From Nymphaea colorata (taxonomy: Eukaryota; Streptophyta; Magnoliopsida; Nymphaeales; Nymphaeaceae), in contig NC_045146.1 of the NCBI RefSeq assembly GCF_008831285.2, forward strand, positions 7,762,972 through 7,826,971: DNA of 64,000 nt. The letters are read 5' to 3'. The position numbers and the translations under genes were made by a program. Below, piece after piece: positions 22,831 through 35,386 of this stretch (the first letter of the stretch is position 1; each line of letters starts with the position of its first letter). Under the pieces are notes generated by a model. It did no database searches. It saw nothing but the letters and a program-made list of their open reading frames with translations, and was not told the DNA's origin.

Positions 22831-23650
22831 CGGACCAGATCTGCAAGTGTGACCCAGAAAAAGTTCTCCTCCAAGACCAAATATGAAAAGAGTGAAAAAG
22901 TGGAAGGTAAAAAAATATTTACTTGCGGATGTCATGTGTATGAACAAAGAGAAAAAAATGAAAAGAAAGAAAGTAATGTTTTATTAGAGGAGACTAAACT
23001 ATTAACGTTTTATGAATCTGATTCAATTTTTATGAAACCTTCTTTTATGGTGATGTCCTTCCTACCAAATGAAACCGTAATTCATCTATCTAGACAGTTC
23101 GGGTTCGTTTGATCAGACCCGAGGCACATGGTTGGGTGGACCGTTGGCAACTATCCCCTCTCTCTGTATATTAGAAATTGGAATCAGATTTGAATAGGAA
23201 ATTTGACCGCATTGCTTTAGAAAAGCTGGATGTGGAAAGAAAAAAAATTAATTGAGAAATCAAACACTGATTTCAGAATTTTAAAAAATATTATCTAGTC
23301 TGATTCAAATTTAGATTGGGTTTTAAATTTGCTTATCCGTTGTGCATAACGAAACTGGGTATATGTGGGTCCTTGTATGGAGGCGGTAACTTTTATAACT
23401 ATCATGATCTTCAACCTTTTCCTTCATTCCCCTCACTTTGCTTTGCTTAGCTCAAAAGAAGTGGCTGGAGAAAAGGGAGTTGCTTTTAACAAATATGGGT
23501 TCAAGGCGCTCTCCTTCGTCAAACATTATTGTATTTAGTCATATGCAGTCATCGGGCAAATATTTATGGCAGGTTTTAAGGGATGCTAAAAGTTTCGGTA
23601 CGGGCACCATTGCTTCTAAATTATTTTTAGAAAGTAATTTATTATAGGTT

Positions 23651-24040
23651 GGTAGGGATGTCAATATATCTAATTTGAATAAAATATTTGATTGAATCAT
23701 TCTGAATCTCTGTATGAAAAAAAAGTTAATATTCGATTAGGAAATAGCATATGATGGATTCAACTTCAGATTCAGGTACACATAAATATTTAATTTAATT
23801 TGATTTGAGTTCATATTAGATTTAGTTTTAAATAAATATCTTATATCCAATGCTCTTATATTTTGAAAATTGGCAATTTTCGGTTTAAAATGTAGGTTTA
23901 GATTCGGGTTGAAATTGTAAAATCGGGTTTTAGGTTCATATGACTTTCATTTGTTAATATTTGAATCTGAATTCAAATCTATATTTGAAAAACTGGATCT
24001 AGTTAGACTATGTTCGATTTGAATCTGACCTGTTGTCATG
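23651..24040. repeat. Inverted-end repeat of the TAGGGATGT family, copy 2
   Basis: It starts TAGGGATGTCAATATATC and continues with ATCTAATTTGAAT words as at 10350. The interior shares TACATAAATATTT and ATATCTTATATCC with that copy. It ends near TGTTGTCATGTAG, which roughly reverses the start. Confidence 0.55.
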
Positions 24041-24427
24041 TAGACTACATATTTTACAAAAAATCTGCAATTGTTTTTTAATCAAGGAAGCATAGAAAAA
24101 AAAAATTGGCATACTCTTAAATATATGATGTTTAAGTCGCCCTTGCAGGTTGGAAATAAATGCTTAATAATCTATTACGGCCTCTAAGTTTTTTTAACCA
24201 ATTAAAAACTCTGTTGACTTTTGAATTCTAGTAGCCCGGCATCACCAGCCATGAAGCATTTAGTATTTTTTTTTTTCAATTTTCTATTATTGAATGAAAG
24301 TTCCTAGACGCCACCTGCATTTTCCCTTCTTTCATATAAACAGGGATACATATTTTTACGTATTTATTTACCTGTGGTCCATAAACCAGAAATTATTTTA
24401 TTAAAAAAAATTAGTAGCTTCTTTTAT

Positions 24428-24742
24428 TGATAGTGACTATCGGGCCAGCCCAACTCGATAAAAAGTCGGGCTGGAGCCGGACCAACACTTGATACTCAAA
24501 CCTGAGCCCGACCTTAAACCCAGGCTCGATTAAATTATAAAATATTATATTTTTAATATAAAATAATATATAAATATTAAAAATCATAGTAAAATATTAT
24601 AATTATATATAAAAAATAATAAAATACATACTAAAAAACTGTTATCGGGCCAACCCAAGCCGGCCCAATAACATTTCGGGCTGGCCGGGCCTAGGCCCGA
24701 GTCGGGTCAGGAACCAGATACTTGCTGGTACCCAGGCTTAGT
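24428..24742. mobile_element. GC-armed, AT-core element, diverged copy
   Basis: The left arm has ATCGGGCCAGCCCAAC, the core is almost pure A/T (about 24,530-24,640), and the right arm has GGGCCAACCCAAGCCGGCCC and ends GGTACCCAGGCTTA. This is the same plan as 39216-39541. No convincing TSD was seen, and the left terminus may be truncated. Confidence 0.6.
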
Positions 24743-24866
24743 AGTAACCAATGAGAGGAACCACAAGAGCCAAGAATTCCCAGTTGTTAGAAGGATATAA
24801 GACTGGTTGAGTCTCATGCTCTCTGTTTGCCTCAAAGCCAAAGACAAGACCTCAGGACTAGAGTAA

Positions 24867-25208
24867 TAAGGCTGTACAACAAATCTAGTTAGCTCGAATT
24901 CAATTTGAATTCGCTTGTTAAAATTTTATTTGAACTCGGCTTGTTTTAAACTTGAGTTCAATTGTGTGCAACTTGAACTCTACTCGCCTCCTCGACTACA
25001 CAATAAATATTGAATTATAATGAAAAAATAATTAAATGATTAGTAACTAAATGAGTTAAACAAGTTAATCGAGTTAAACCAGTTAAAAAAAATGAAATAT
25101 GTTTAACATAAACAGATTACATGAGTCAAGTTTGAGCTTGACATTATATCGTCAACTTGAGATCAAGCAGGCCCAACTCTAACTTGACTGGGCTTGTGTG
25201 CAGCCCTA
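24867..25208. mobile_element. MITE with TAGGGCTGCACA-type ends
   Basis: The left end TAAGGCTGTACA and the reverse of the right end (TAGGGCTGCACA) match at 10 of 12 positions. The arms carry AGTTCAA/CTCGAATT words, and the core is AT-rich. No clear TSD was found, so the class is unassigned. Confidence 0.55.
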
Positions 25209-25210
25209 TC

Positions 25211-27114
25211 CGTGTCCACCGACTACTTATCAACACTAGCTGGTCCTTAATGGGCAGGTAAAATAAGAGCTCCTTAATTAATTAAGTCTTCTCAGCACGT
25301 AACGACGTTAAAGCTGCGTGCTTATTGCAGGTAAAAAGTTAGGCCAGAACTGTTTGACCAAGATCCATTTATCTCAGTTTTATGGGCGAAAATAGTTTGT
25401 ATTCTTCGTTTCCTGGTGACGAGAATGAAGCCACTGGGACGCAGCAATTTAACGGCACAGGCATCGAAACTTAATGGAGGTCGGGTCTCCATGCCAATGG
25501 GGGTGACCGCTTTCCTTTCATAAAATCATTTAATTTATACTAGTATTTACGCATAAAAACTATTTTAAATGCCTTGGTTCCATATGCCAACTCAGAGGAC
25601 ATTAATTTAGACAAGTAAGCTGATGAGAGGTGTAAAAAGGCAACATAAAAATATGAAATGGATTATAACAAAGGTTAGTATCATTTGCAAGTAAAAAACA
25701 TGAGCTTTTTCTTAGATATAATAACGGCATAGTTGTTTTTTTTTTTTTGAAAAATTTCAGTAAATTTTAAAACAACTAAAAAAAGAATATGTGAAAATTA
25801 AAATGTATTATTAAAAAAATAAAGAAAAACATGAAAAGCACAAAAATACAGGAAAAAAATAAAAGAATAATTGAGAACAAACAAAAAAAATGAAAAACAC
25901 ATCAAACATCGTGTTTTTTTCTCTTGTAGACTTATTTTTTGCGTTTCTAATGCGTTTTTTTTTTCAACACGTTTTTATAACTATATGCCGAACTAAAGAA
26001 AGAAAGAAATAACTGTTCTGGTATGAGTTACCAAAAAGCAAGCCTCCAAAAAATAATGTTGGCAGTTTAGTTGGCGCATTGTGATTCTTCTTCACCGTCG
26101 GCGGGAGCAATGTGCATTGTGCAAGGGTATCTTCGGTAATCAAGAAAAATAAACAACCCGACCCAAACTGTAGGCGGCCATGGGCTCCACTTAATCTTCA
26201 TGTCCGCGTCAACACGTGCTTGCCACGTTAGCAGAAACAGCCATTGGGTTTCAACGTTATCCAATTTCTTTGTCATTAATTTTTTCATAATTGGGAAACC
26301 TCACTGGGATCGATCCGGTCACCGAATTGTCTTGCTGATTCGGTAAGCTGACTCCTCGATTCGGCCAAGTTTTAAAATAACTTAAACTAAACGATTTAAA
26401 ATCGAGTAGGGCTGTGTCAAGTCAAGTTGGGCTGAGTTAGAGTCCGAGTCACGGACGAGTCAGGCCAACCTTTAACTCGTGATCAGGTTTTTTAGCAATC
26501 CTAGTTGATTTTCGAGTCAACTCGATCAGTGAGTCAACCAACTGTGATTTTTTTCTTCCCTTTCTTCATTTTAATAAATTTTTTCATAGCGGCGACGGTG
26601 AGACTAGACTCAGCCTTTTCCCAGTGATCAGGCCGTAAGCTCACTACACATTGAACTAGACTCATCCTTTTCTCAGTCCACTTCTTGTTGACCTTTCATG
26701 CACTGGGTCACCCATGCACTTTGTAGCAGCAGAATGAGTGAACCGTGGTCTCCCACTGGACTTGACTCAGGGTGTAACAAGATCTTACCTAAATAGAATA
26801 TCTCATATATTATTTATTTGACAAATCATCTTATTTAAATTTAGGTAATCAAATTGAATGATTACCTTTGTACACATGCAGGATTTTGGTCCTTATCAAA
26901 TCAATCTAGAGAGATAAATTTGATTTCTGAGCTAATTAAATTTGGTTGTAGTACTTGTGCTTACTTTTTAACTCCAAATTAAACGGCATAGTCATTATTG
27001 ATGTAGAGAGCTTAGTTGAAGCCTAAAGATTCTGCTCTCAAATGCAACACAAATCAAATGAACGAGAGAGTGTAGAGTAAGTATTAAATGTTGGAGCTTA
27101 ACCATGATTAAACA
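25211..27114. other. Intergenic, repeat fragments
   Basis: No gene is seen. A fragment at about 26,405-26,550 beginning AGGGCTGTGTCAAGTC, with AGTCAACTCGA words, resembles the 24867-25208 family. A-rich low-complexity sequence lies around 25,740-25,920. Confidence 0.4.
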
Positions 27115-27122
27115 ATAATGGT

Positions 27123-27425
27123 TAAGCCTGTGCACTGGACCTAGGTACCCAGTACCCAGTCCGATCGGGCCTGGGCTCGGGCCCCCAAAAATCCGCCTGG
27201 ATCAACCTCATAATATATGGCCGGTTTGGGTTGGCCTGATTTTTTTTATTATTTTTATTTAATAATAACATGTATTTTATTATTAAAAATATATTTTACA
27301 TTCAAATTTTTTATATTTAAAAAAAAATATTTAATTGGGTCGAATTGGAATGAGTCTGGGCTCGGGTTTCGGGCCGACCAGAGCCTGACTCTTATTGGGC
27401 CGGGCTGGGCCAATGCCCAGGTCTA
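27123..27425. mobile_element. GC-armed, AT-core hAT-like element
   Basis: The 303-bp element has TAAGCCTGTGCACTGG at the left and, reversed from the right end, TAGACCTGGGCATTGG. Between the GC-rich arms (GGGCCTGGGCTCGGGC, GGGCCGGGCTGGGCC) lies an AT-rich core (about 27,240-27,330). The flanks ATAATGGT and ATAGTTGT agree at 6 of 8 positions, which fits a decayed 8-bp TSD. No protein is encoded. Confidence 0.65.
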
Positions 27426-27433
27426 ATAGTTGT

Positions 27434-29223
27434 AGCAGTATGCAAAGACTAAAATTGCTACAGAGCTGATCTAAAAAAGAGCAAGGAATCTTAATATAAC
27501 TGCCATCATTCCAGGAAATGCCCTCCTCATCCATTTATATAAAGGTACTATGCCTGAGTAGGACACATGATCTTTTTGGCAGCAAGTAGAAATTTCCCGT
27601 TGTCTACAATCAACCAACACTAATGGACTGACTAAACATAGATCTTGCTAAAAAACAAAAAAGGTTACTAACAAAATAGATGAAGCATAAGCTAATTGAT
27701 GACAAGCACCATGCATTTAAAGCGTACAACTTTCAATCTCCTAGATTGAGATATGATATTTGAATAAGAAACTATTTGAGTGGAAAGGAGAAGCTAATTG
27801 GCATGATACAAAGGCTAGTATGCAATTTCAACATCTCTCGATAATGTAGAAAAATTCACTACATGTGCTTTAGCACGGCACAATCCAATTATAGTGAACA
27901 ATATGTTAAGCTACTTTAGGAAGAAAATGCGGCATGGCAGCTAGCCAATAGCTATTTGCTCGAGCATTGCAATATGCCTCCTAATTGTGACATGATAGAG
28001 GGAAAAGATTTTCAAATTATACATACTAAATGAAGCAAATGCAGCGTCTAAAACATAACACGAAAACAGATAAAAAATGGATAAGTGTGGACATGTATAT
28101 GCAAACGTCAACATAAAGTGCAATTAAAATCATAGGAAAATATTTACATAATGGTTCACTGCTGAAACCCCAAAAGATAAACATACTCTTTCGAAAAGGG
28201 TTACTTTTTCTGCATGTTATCAGAAGCAAAAATATAATCTTGACACATAAACATAACAATATTTTCATCAACCTCATGTTCAGATAGGTCATTGATGCTT
28301 AGAATATGAAAAGATACAAATGATATAAATCCAAGGTGGTATAACATTAACTATAGTAAGATAAAAGGAAAAAGAGAATACATTGCTTGGCAGTAAATTT
28401 TTCTCATCAATAGCAATAAGGAGAGCTGTTGTAATAGAACTAAGAAGCTTAGCCATTAATGGCAACGTAGAAGTTGGTGTTACCATGGTCCATGGTTGAC
28501 TGAAATATGTTGCAACAGATAAGAACAAGACATGACTTCAATACAAGAAGGAAATTGGACAAATTATGTAAAATGTGGGCCATGCATTTGTTGGAGATTC
28601 AGCTTCGGAAGGAAAGTGTTGTTTTGGACCGCTTTTTTCATATGATACAGAGGTCAAAGAAACACTCCCTCATAACATATCACAGATATTACTACAAAAT
28701 GTTGAAGAGTTGCACAACAATCTAGAGTGCCATCCACACCTTTGGGGATGAAAAGATATTCAAAAAATTGGTAAGAGTTTTTTAATAACTCTTACCAATA
28801 CACCTAATAATTGACAAAAGAAGATGCACAAGACAAGAGATTATATAAAAAATCCCATTAGGGCATGTGTAGTAGACACATTGGCTATTAAACTCTACCC
28901 AAACATCTTATGCAAGCTAGTTAAGCAGCTAGTGGACAACCATGGAAAAAATGCTTACCAATCACTCAAGAAGTATGTCTTCTCAAATGGGCACACCAAA
29001 TCTCCATCCACTGGCAGCTTATCTACGCCCAACAATCTCACCTTGGCTCTTTTCCTTGTACATAAATAGGTGTTCCTTGTCAATCCATTTGCCTCTACAG
29101 GCAATCATTAAATATCGCCTCCAATCTTGATTACGTAGAAGGTGGTCTAAGTTGCTACCCTGAGCCTGGTATAATAACTTTGATTTTTAGGTTTTTGGGG
29201 CATGGAGTCAATTATCTATTCCT
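27434..29223. other. Intergenic, no gene recognised
   Basis: AT-rich with short chance open frames on both strands. The only structure seen is a 13-bp stem hairpin at 28767-28799. Confidence 0.4.
28767..28799. repeat. 13-bp perfect hairpin
   Basis: ATTGGTAAGAGTT (28767-28779) and its reverse complement (28787-28799) are separated by 7 bases. No adjacent gene explains it. Confidence 0.8.
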
Positions 29224-29226
29224 TTA

Positions 29227-29383
29227 GGAGTCATTTGGCAAATGAAATACTTTGTAAGCGGTCAGTTCCAAATATCGGGGTACATTTATGGACACATAGT
29301 TCTAGTGTTCTATGAATCTACCATAATTTTTGTGCGACAGATCCGAGGAACAACCACAGAGTGTTCCAACGTCAAACGGCCCA
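29227..29383. mobile_element. Possible short Tourist-like MITE
   Basis: The left end GGAGTCATTTGGC and the reversed right end TGGGCCGTTTGAC agree at 8 of 13 positions. TTA flanks both sides (29224-29226 and 29384-29386). The element is short and its ends are imperfect, so this call is tentative. Confidence 0.35.
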
Positions 29384-29386
29384 TTA

Positions 29387-30720
29387 ACCAAGAGGCTTTG
29401 CTTCGAGCCCACATCTCGAATGAACATAGATATCTATTGGGTATTTTTTTTTGAGCAGTCATTGGGGAATGGTAGGCGGTTCTGACAGTCCAACAACATC
29501 CCATGGCCATGCTTCTTGGTTGGATGCAATTATGATGAAATTTAGAGGATAGGCTATTTAAAATATTTGAAGATGTTGGCCGGTTGCACGCCCTTAATAT
29601 CTCTTGGTGATTGAGGCAACCATGCATGAAATGAATGGATGCCTCGGCGCGTGTTACATGCATGTGATTAACTAAATTTAATTTAAGGGAGAAGATTATT
29701 TGAACTTATTGTGTTTCTTCTTTTAGATTTTTGATACGTATGTGAGAGAATCTAGGGGATTGGGATTGCATGCAAGACATTTGATTAAAAGGTTTACTTA
29801 GGACCATATCTTCGGCCATAGCTAGGATCGAGGTATTGTTCTTTTCGGCATTTTTATACGTATTTTTTGAGTTATATATATATATGCGCAAATACCTTGA
29901 TTCTTGCAAGACTAATCTCTTCAGATAATGAACTTCACTATTCGGAGCAATTAATCTCTCATGTGCACTATGCTTGAGAGACCTTGGAAAACGTATTATC
30001 TTTGCCGTAGGTCAATTTTCATTACAATTTTTATGATGTGTTTGGGAATGGCGTACGACAAGTCCGAAACTCATTTTGGAGATAATGATCTAGGAAGGGG
30101 GAATGAATTTGAAGAGCTCAAAGACACTCTTCCTCCATTTCATTTGCTCGTTTTAAGTTCACGCGGAGTCAGGAATCGGATCCATAAGAGTCTTCTAAAT
30201 CCAAGTTAGAATATTCGCCATGTGCTCGTTTACATTAAAAATCCAAACCGAAAGTCCAAGTCAGGATTCAGATATGAGGCAAGTAAAGGAATTCTTGGGA
30301 TGGACCCAACAGATCTATATCGTAGCTTGATATTGGATTTTTTTGGAATCCTTCAACTTACTTTCGGTTAGGGTTGGAGCAAACCTTCCGTTGAGTCCGT
30401 ATCAGCCTTATTCTTTCCGTTTGGGGGTAAGGTTACCCTGCAAAATTCAGAACACAAATTGGATCCGGATCGACCAACAAACGGCATCCGAGAATCCCCG
30501 CCTCAACTGGACCCCACACATGCTTCCAAAGCCGTCTAAACCACCAGATCCAAAATACCAGAATCCGGATCTTGACCATTCCCAGCTGGGAACGTGTGAA
30601 AAAGGAATGCGGAAAAAGAAAAGTCATTATCCATCGAAACAAGGGTAGAATCGTAAAGATCGAACTTTGAAGACAGGGTCGTCATTACCCTTTCATCTCT
30701 GTACAATTCTATAATTTCGT
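29387..30720. other. Upstream region of the SnRK1 beta gene
   Basis: No gene is recognised. The last few hundred bases before 31,004 should hold the promoter and 5' untranslated region, but no clear TATA box could be assigned. Confidence 0.4.
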
Positions 30721-30820
30721 GTTCAGTACGGAGAGGAGAAAAAAAAGAAAAAGAAAGGCAAAGCATACTAGCGGCGACTCGGCTCTCCGAATTTCTGAAA
30801 ACCTCCTCCTCTCTCCATCG

Positions 30821-30844
30821 CCCTCTCTCTCTCTCTCTCTCTCC
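30821..30844. repeat. (CT)n tract in the probable 5' leader of the SnRK1 beta gene
   Basis: About twelve CT dinucleotides lie 160 bp before the start codon. Pyrimidine-rich tracts of this kind are common in plant core promoters and leaders. Whether this one is transcribed is not shown by the sequence. Confidence 0.7.
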
Positions 30845-31003
30845 CCGCACGTCCTTCTCTGCACAACCGGCTTGCTGTCGGAAAACGTTAGCCGGAAAAC
30901 CGCCTTGTTCCGCCGGATCTGCCGTCGTGCTCGTAGAGATTCCTATGCTTTCTTGCCTCTCGTAGTGGAATTAGCCAGCGGAGCGGAAGCAAGGAAGAGA
31001 AGC

Positions 31004-34000
31004 ATGGGAAACGCGAACGTCACCGAGGGAGGGGGCGAGAATGCCGCTCAAGAGCGCGGCGCGAGACCGGACGGCGCCGGGGAGAACCTTCCGGATGGTC
31101 TTCCAGCGGGGTTCCCGCCTGTACCCGGTCGGATTGCCAGGCCGCTATCTCCGCCGCAGAGCCCCAGAAGGTCGCGATCTCCGATGCTCTTCGCTCCGCC
31201 GGTAACGTGTATCTATTCTCTCTCTTTGATGGCTTCTCCTCTTCTTTGTTTCTGTTTCGTCTCTCTTTCATTCTTTTCCGTCTTCAAGATAGCCTCTGTG
31301 ATTATCTGTTTGTCATTTCTCTGTTCCCGGATCACTTTCTTTCTAGTGTTGTCTAGCTTCTTTTTCAGTGGATTTCTTGTGGATGGAGCTTGATGTGTAG
31401 ATTTTTCTACGAACGGAAATTATGAATCCCACAAGTGGCGAATAAGTCCGATTCAGTGGAATGAAGAGATTATCTGATATTTCTTCTGCTATTGGGTTTA
31501 TTAGGCGCGTTATTTTGTAGCCATCTAATATTTTGTTAAAGCATTAGGAAGAATTTCCGTGGTGATGGTCCACGTGTGGCGATTGTTCTGGATCTTGAGC
31601 TACATTAAAATTTTATTGTGTAAGAATAAGGCTTAATTGTGATTTTGTACTGTTTGAAAACCAGTCTAGGTTGTGGAGATCTATTGCTTTGTTCCATGTG
31701 CTCGTAGCAGCTCCCGTTTTGTCCTTCTTGAACTCCGAGAAGTTAACGTCATCCTAAAATTATGGTATGCCACCTATTTTCTATTTCGTGTCCTACAAAT
31801 GGTTCACATGCTGAGCCATTTGATTCATTTGGCACATCTGTGCACCTGTCTGCCCTTTGTTTCATTAATTATATCTTTCCATTACCATTTGATCCAAGGA
31901 CCTACGTTGTTAGGTGTCACGTTGGCATGCACCTAGGTGGCGCCTAGGCGTTACTCCTCCTGCATTGCCTAAGTCCAAGTACTTAAGATGCAAGGTGGTG
32001 GTGCGCCTAGAACCAACCTAGGCATTGGAAGTCGAAGAGGCACTTCTTAAATTCTTAAAGAATGCTGGAGACTGGTGCTTAGTTTTAAGTTGTGGAAGCC
32101 GAAGAAACAATCTTTGTTGAATGTGCAAGTGGTATTTAAGCATGGATTCTCCAGCAAACCGAACGCCCATTCACGCTCAGTCTTCTGCTTTGCTGAGATT
32201 CTTCTCTTCAGTTGGCTGCTTCTGTGATGCCTTCTATTCTATATTGTTCAGATTATTAGACTTCTTTTGAATATGTTTTATGAATTGAAGTTATCTTTAA
32301 TTAGGTTTATATTATGTCAATGACTCAATAGTGAACACTTGAAGTTTTGAACTTATTGTATTGATTTTAAGTTTTTTGAATCTTCAATGCTACAAAATTT
32401 ACATTTTGTCTGAAATATACAAGTATAATATAAATTATATACTATGGACTGTTATAGATTGTTGTTATATGACTATATCACTATTGGTCGTATTATTTAA
32501 CTTAATAGTTAATAACTTAATATATATAATAGTTTTTTTCCACCCTCTTAACCTACATATTAAGTTATATATGGGAATATGATGTGTTATATATATGGTA
32601 TTAAGTTTATTAATGGTCATATATATAACTTAGTAATCAAATTATTAATATATTATATATACAAGTTACTAACAGTGTTATGACTGTATGTTTATGACTG
32701 TGTTTATGACTGTATGTAGTACATACAGTCATAAACAGTCTAACAGTTGCCTAGAGGCATTTGCACCTGGGGACTTTGATAACATAGGTAAGGAATCAAG
32801 TTATGCATTATTCTTCTAGTCCACGAGCTTATGTGCAGGTAACTTGATTGAAATTGCTCGTTAGGGTAACAGTCATTTAGGACTCAAAGATCAAGATAGC
32901 AAACAGGAATGCGGCAAAAACATGCCGATCTGAGCACATCAACCAGAAGCGGCACAACCACCTTCAAGCAAGAACTTGTGCATCCTCTTTGATAATGAGC
33001 AATCAAATAGGAATCTGACGGCCCACACTAGGTAGGAGATAGCAGTCCTATAACTAGTCTCATCATTCATATGCTTAAGATGAAGGTGAAGACTACTGAC
33101 GAATCAGTACGAGAAAGTTGGACCAAGCCAAGAAAGTGCAAACCCCAAAACAAAATGTGGTATCTAGAATAACACGACTGCTAGTACAGTTCATCCTTTC
33201 CTGAACTGGGTTCTATTCCCTTGAGCTGCTAGTTTGGGTCTAAGGTCATCACTGCAGTTGGATCATTTGGAACTTCAGGTCAGGAGACAAACCCTCAGCT
33301 GCTGCTCTCTAACACTAATACAAATTAATTCTTTTGTATGCCCTTTTACCTTTTTATCCTTCTAAAATTACATTTTATTTTTTCATGTAAAGGTAGTCCT
33401 TAATTTCTCCTAAAGCTTAACAAGATTAAGTTCTTGTTCAAATCCATTTGTTTGATCTAGCTGGAGTATATGATGCCGAGGGATGATGTTATGGCAGGCA
33501 TCAATGGGATCTACTGCATTTAGTATATTCAGACTTTTAGGGACAAAAGTCAGGTGTATTCTTGTTCCTTGCACTACATGTGTACATGGACTTTTTTTCA
33601 TGTATTTTTGTAGAACAGGGGTGCTGTTATTTGGAAAACTGCATGCTTGTGCTGATAACCAATTTGTATATCTTCATGGACTTGCTGGAGAGATTTGGGC
33701 CAAAGACTTGAGTTTCTTATGAAATTTTGGTTTGTTGTGATTGCGTGGGGTCTTGTATGTATATGCATTAATTTGCTATATCTCTTTAAGTTTCTTGGTC
33801 TTACACTGTCTCTTCATTGTTTTGTAAAACTATTTGTTTTTCTCTTTAGATGTTACTGTTTTTTTCTGTTATTGTCAATCTTATTACAGCATACATCAAG
33901 TTTCCTATAGTGGGTTATAATTCAAAATACTTTCCTCACAAGCTGGATGATCTATGAACTTTAACTCGAATGCTGGAGATTTAATTTTAGTTAAGTTCTA

Positions 34001-34929
34001 ACTTGTCATTGTGAGTTAGTGGGCGATGACTGGATGGTTCTTATGTCAATTTGAGACTCATATCATACCTACAAGTTTATTTGACCTACCAACATATACT
34101 CCAATCCCCATGAAACCTACTATCTTATGGAGCAAGAGTCCATATATGTTAGTTAAAATCTGAATTCAAAATAGTGGGATGGTGGGATCACCACTTACAC
34201 CTTAGATTTCATCACGCTTCCCATACTGAGATTAATCCTTGATTTTGAAGACTGAGTGGCTAGGCCTGTAGGCCACTGCACTGTGATCGTCGAAAATCTG
34301 GTTGTTCCTAGGTGTCTCATCATTTGGAAGTATCCCTAGGATCAATTGTCACAAATATCAATCTCAGGAAAATATAAGCAAGGTTTTTCTTAGGTAGTTT
34401 TTGGTGAAGTTGTTTCTCTTGGAAAATTTTGGGAAAAATTTCGCAAGTTTTAAAAAAATAACAAATCCTAAAAATTAGAAACAATAAAATAAATCTGAAA
34501 CTAATAATAAAGAAAAAGTGAAAAAAACCACCAAAAAACGAAAAAATCACAAAAAAAATCTCATGATATTCATTTTTGTCGATATTTTCAAAATCTTGCA
34601 AGATTTTCCAGATATTTTCTCTTTACTTGTTTATCTCATAAATATTGCAATTTTTTTGAAAATCTCGTCATATCTATGACAGTGGCTTGCTTAGGCATTC
34701 AACAGCCTTTTTTTTTCCTTCAACAAACTAGGCAGTTCTTTTTCCTCGTCCTCCTCTTCCTTTTCTTCTTTTGTTTTTATGCAATTTTTCCTCTTTTTTT
34801 CTCATTCTTTTTAATGTTACGTATGATTTTCATCAGATTGTATGTCACATGGACATAAAATGGGTTCTGCACTCGGGTTGACACAAGTGTTGCTGGTGGA
34901 CATGGTTACTTTGCTATCTTTTTCTTTAG

Positions 34930-34967
<38 letters not shown>

Positions 34968-35354
34968 CCATGTTTACGTGGCCGCGGTTAGCCAAGCTTT
35001 TATAACTTGCTACACACCCATGTCTGCTCATGTACCTGCACCCACGTGACATAGACCAGAAATTATATGCTTATATGTGTCTATTCATTATTATAGTTGT
35101 AATCATAGTTCATATACTATTATAGCTTGAGTATCTGCAAGTTTTCTTAGGTTTTTGACTGCTTTGCATATGTATACCGTTGTCATATATTTCCTTCTTG
35201 GCTTTAATTGATGAGGTTTTTCTTGCTTATTATTCAGGAAATTTGTTTTGCTCGGCAAGAATTTTGGGAGTTCAAAATATTAAAAAGTACAAAATGATAA
35301 TATGAAAATTTGAGTTTTCTGTTGTTTTTCTTAAAAAAATGTTAATAAATATTC

Positions 35355-35386
<32 letters not shown>

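Noticed and set aside
22532-23112. Overlapping open frames on both strands over 100 residues
   Set aside because: They start in a GC-rich repeat family member and run into low-complexity AT sequence; no motif was recognised.
30719-31003. Extension of the SnRK1 beta frame upstream to an earlier ATG
   Set aside because: The extra residues come from a (CT)n leader, and the MGNAN myristoylation start at 31004 matches the family.
31202-31393. Read-through of SnRK1 beta exon 1 into following sequence
   Set aside because: A GT donor at 31202 joins in frame to the conserved exon at 47289; the read-through is hydrophobic and unlike the family.
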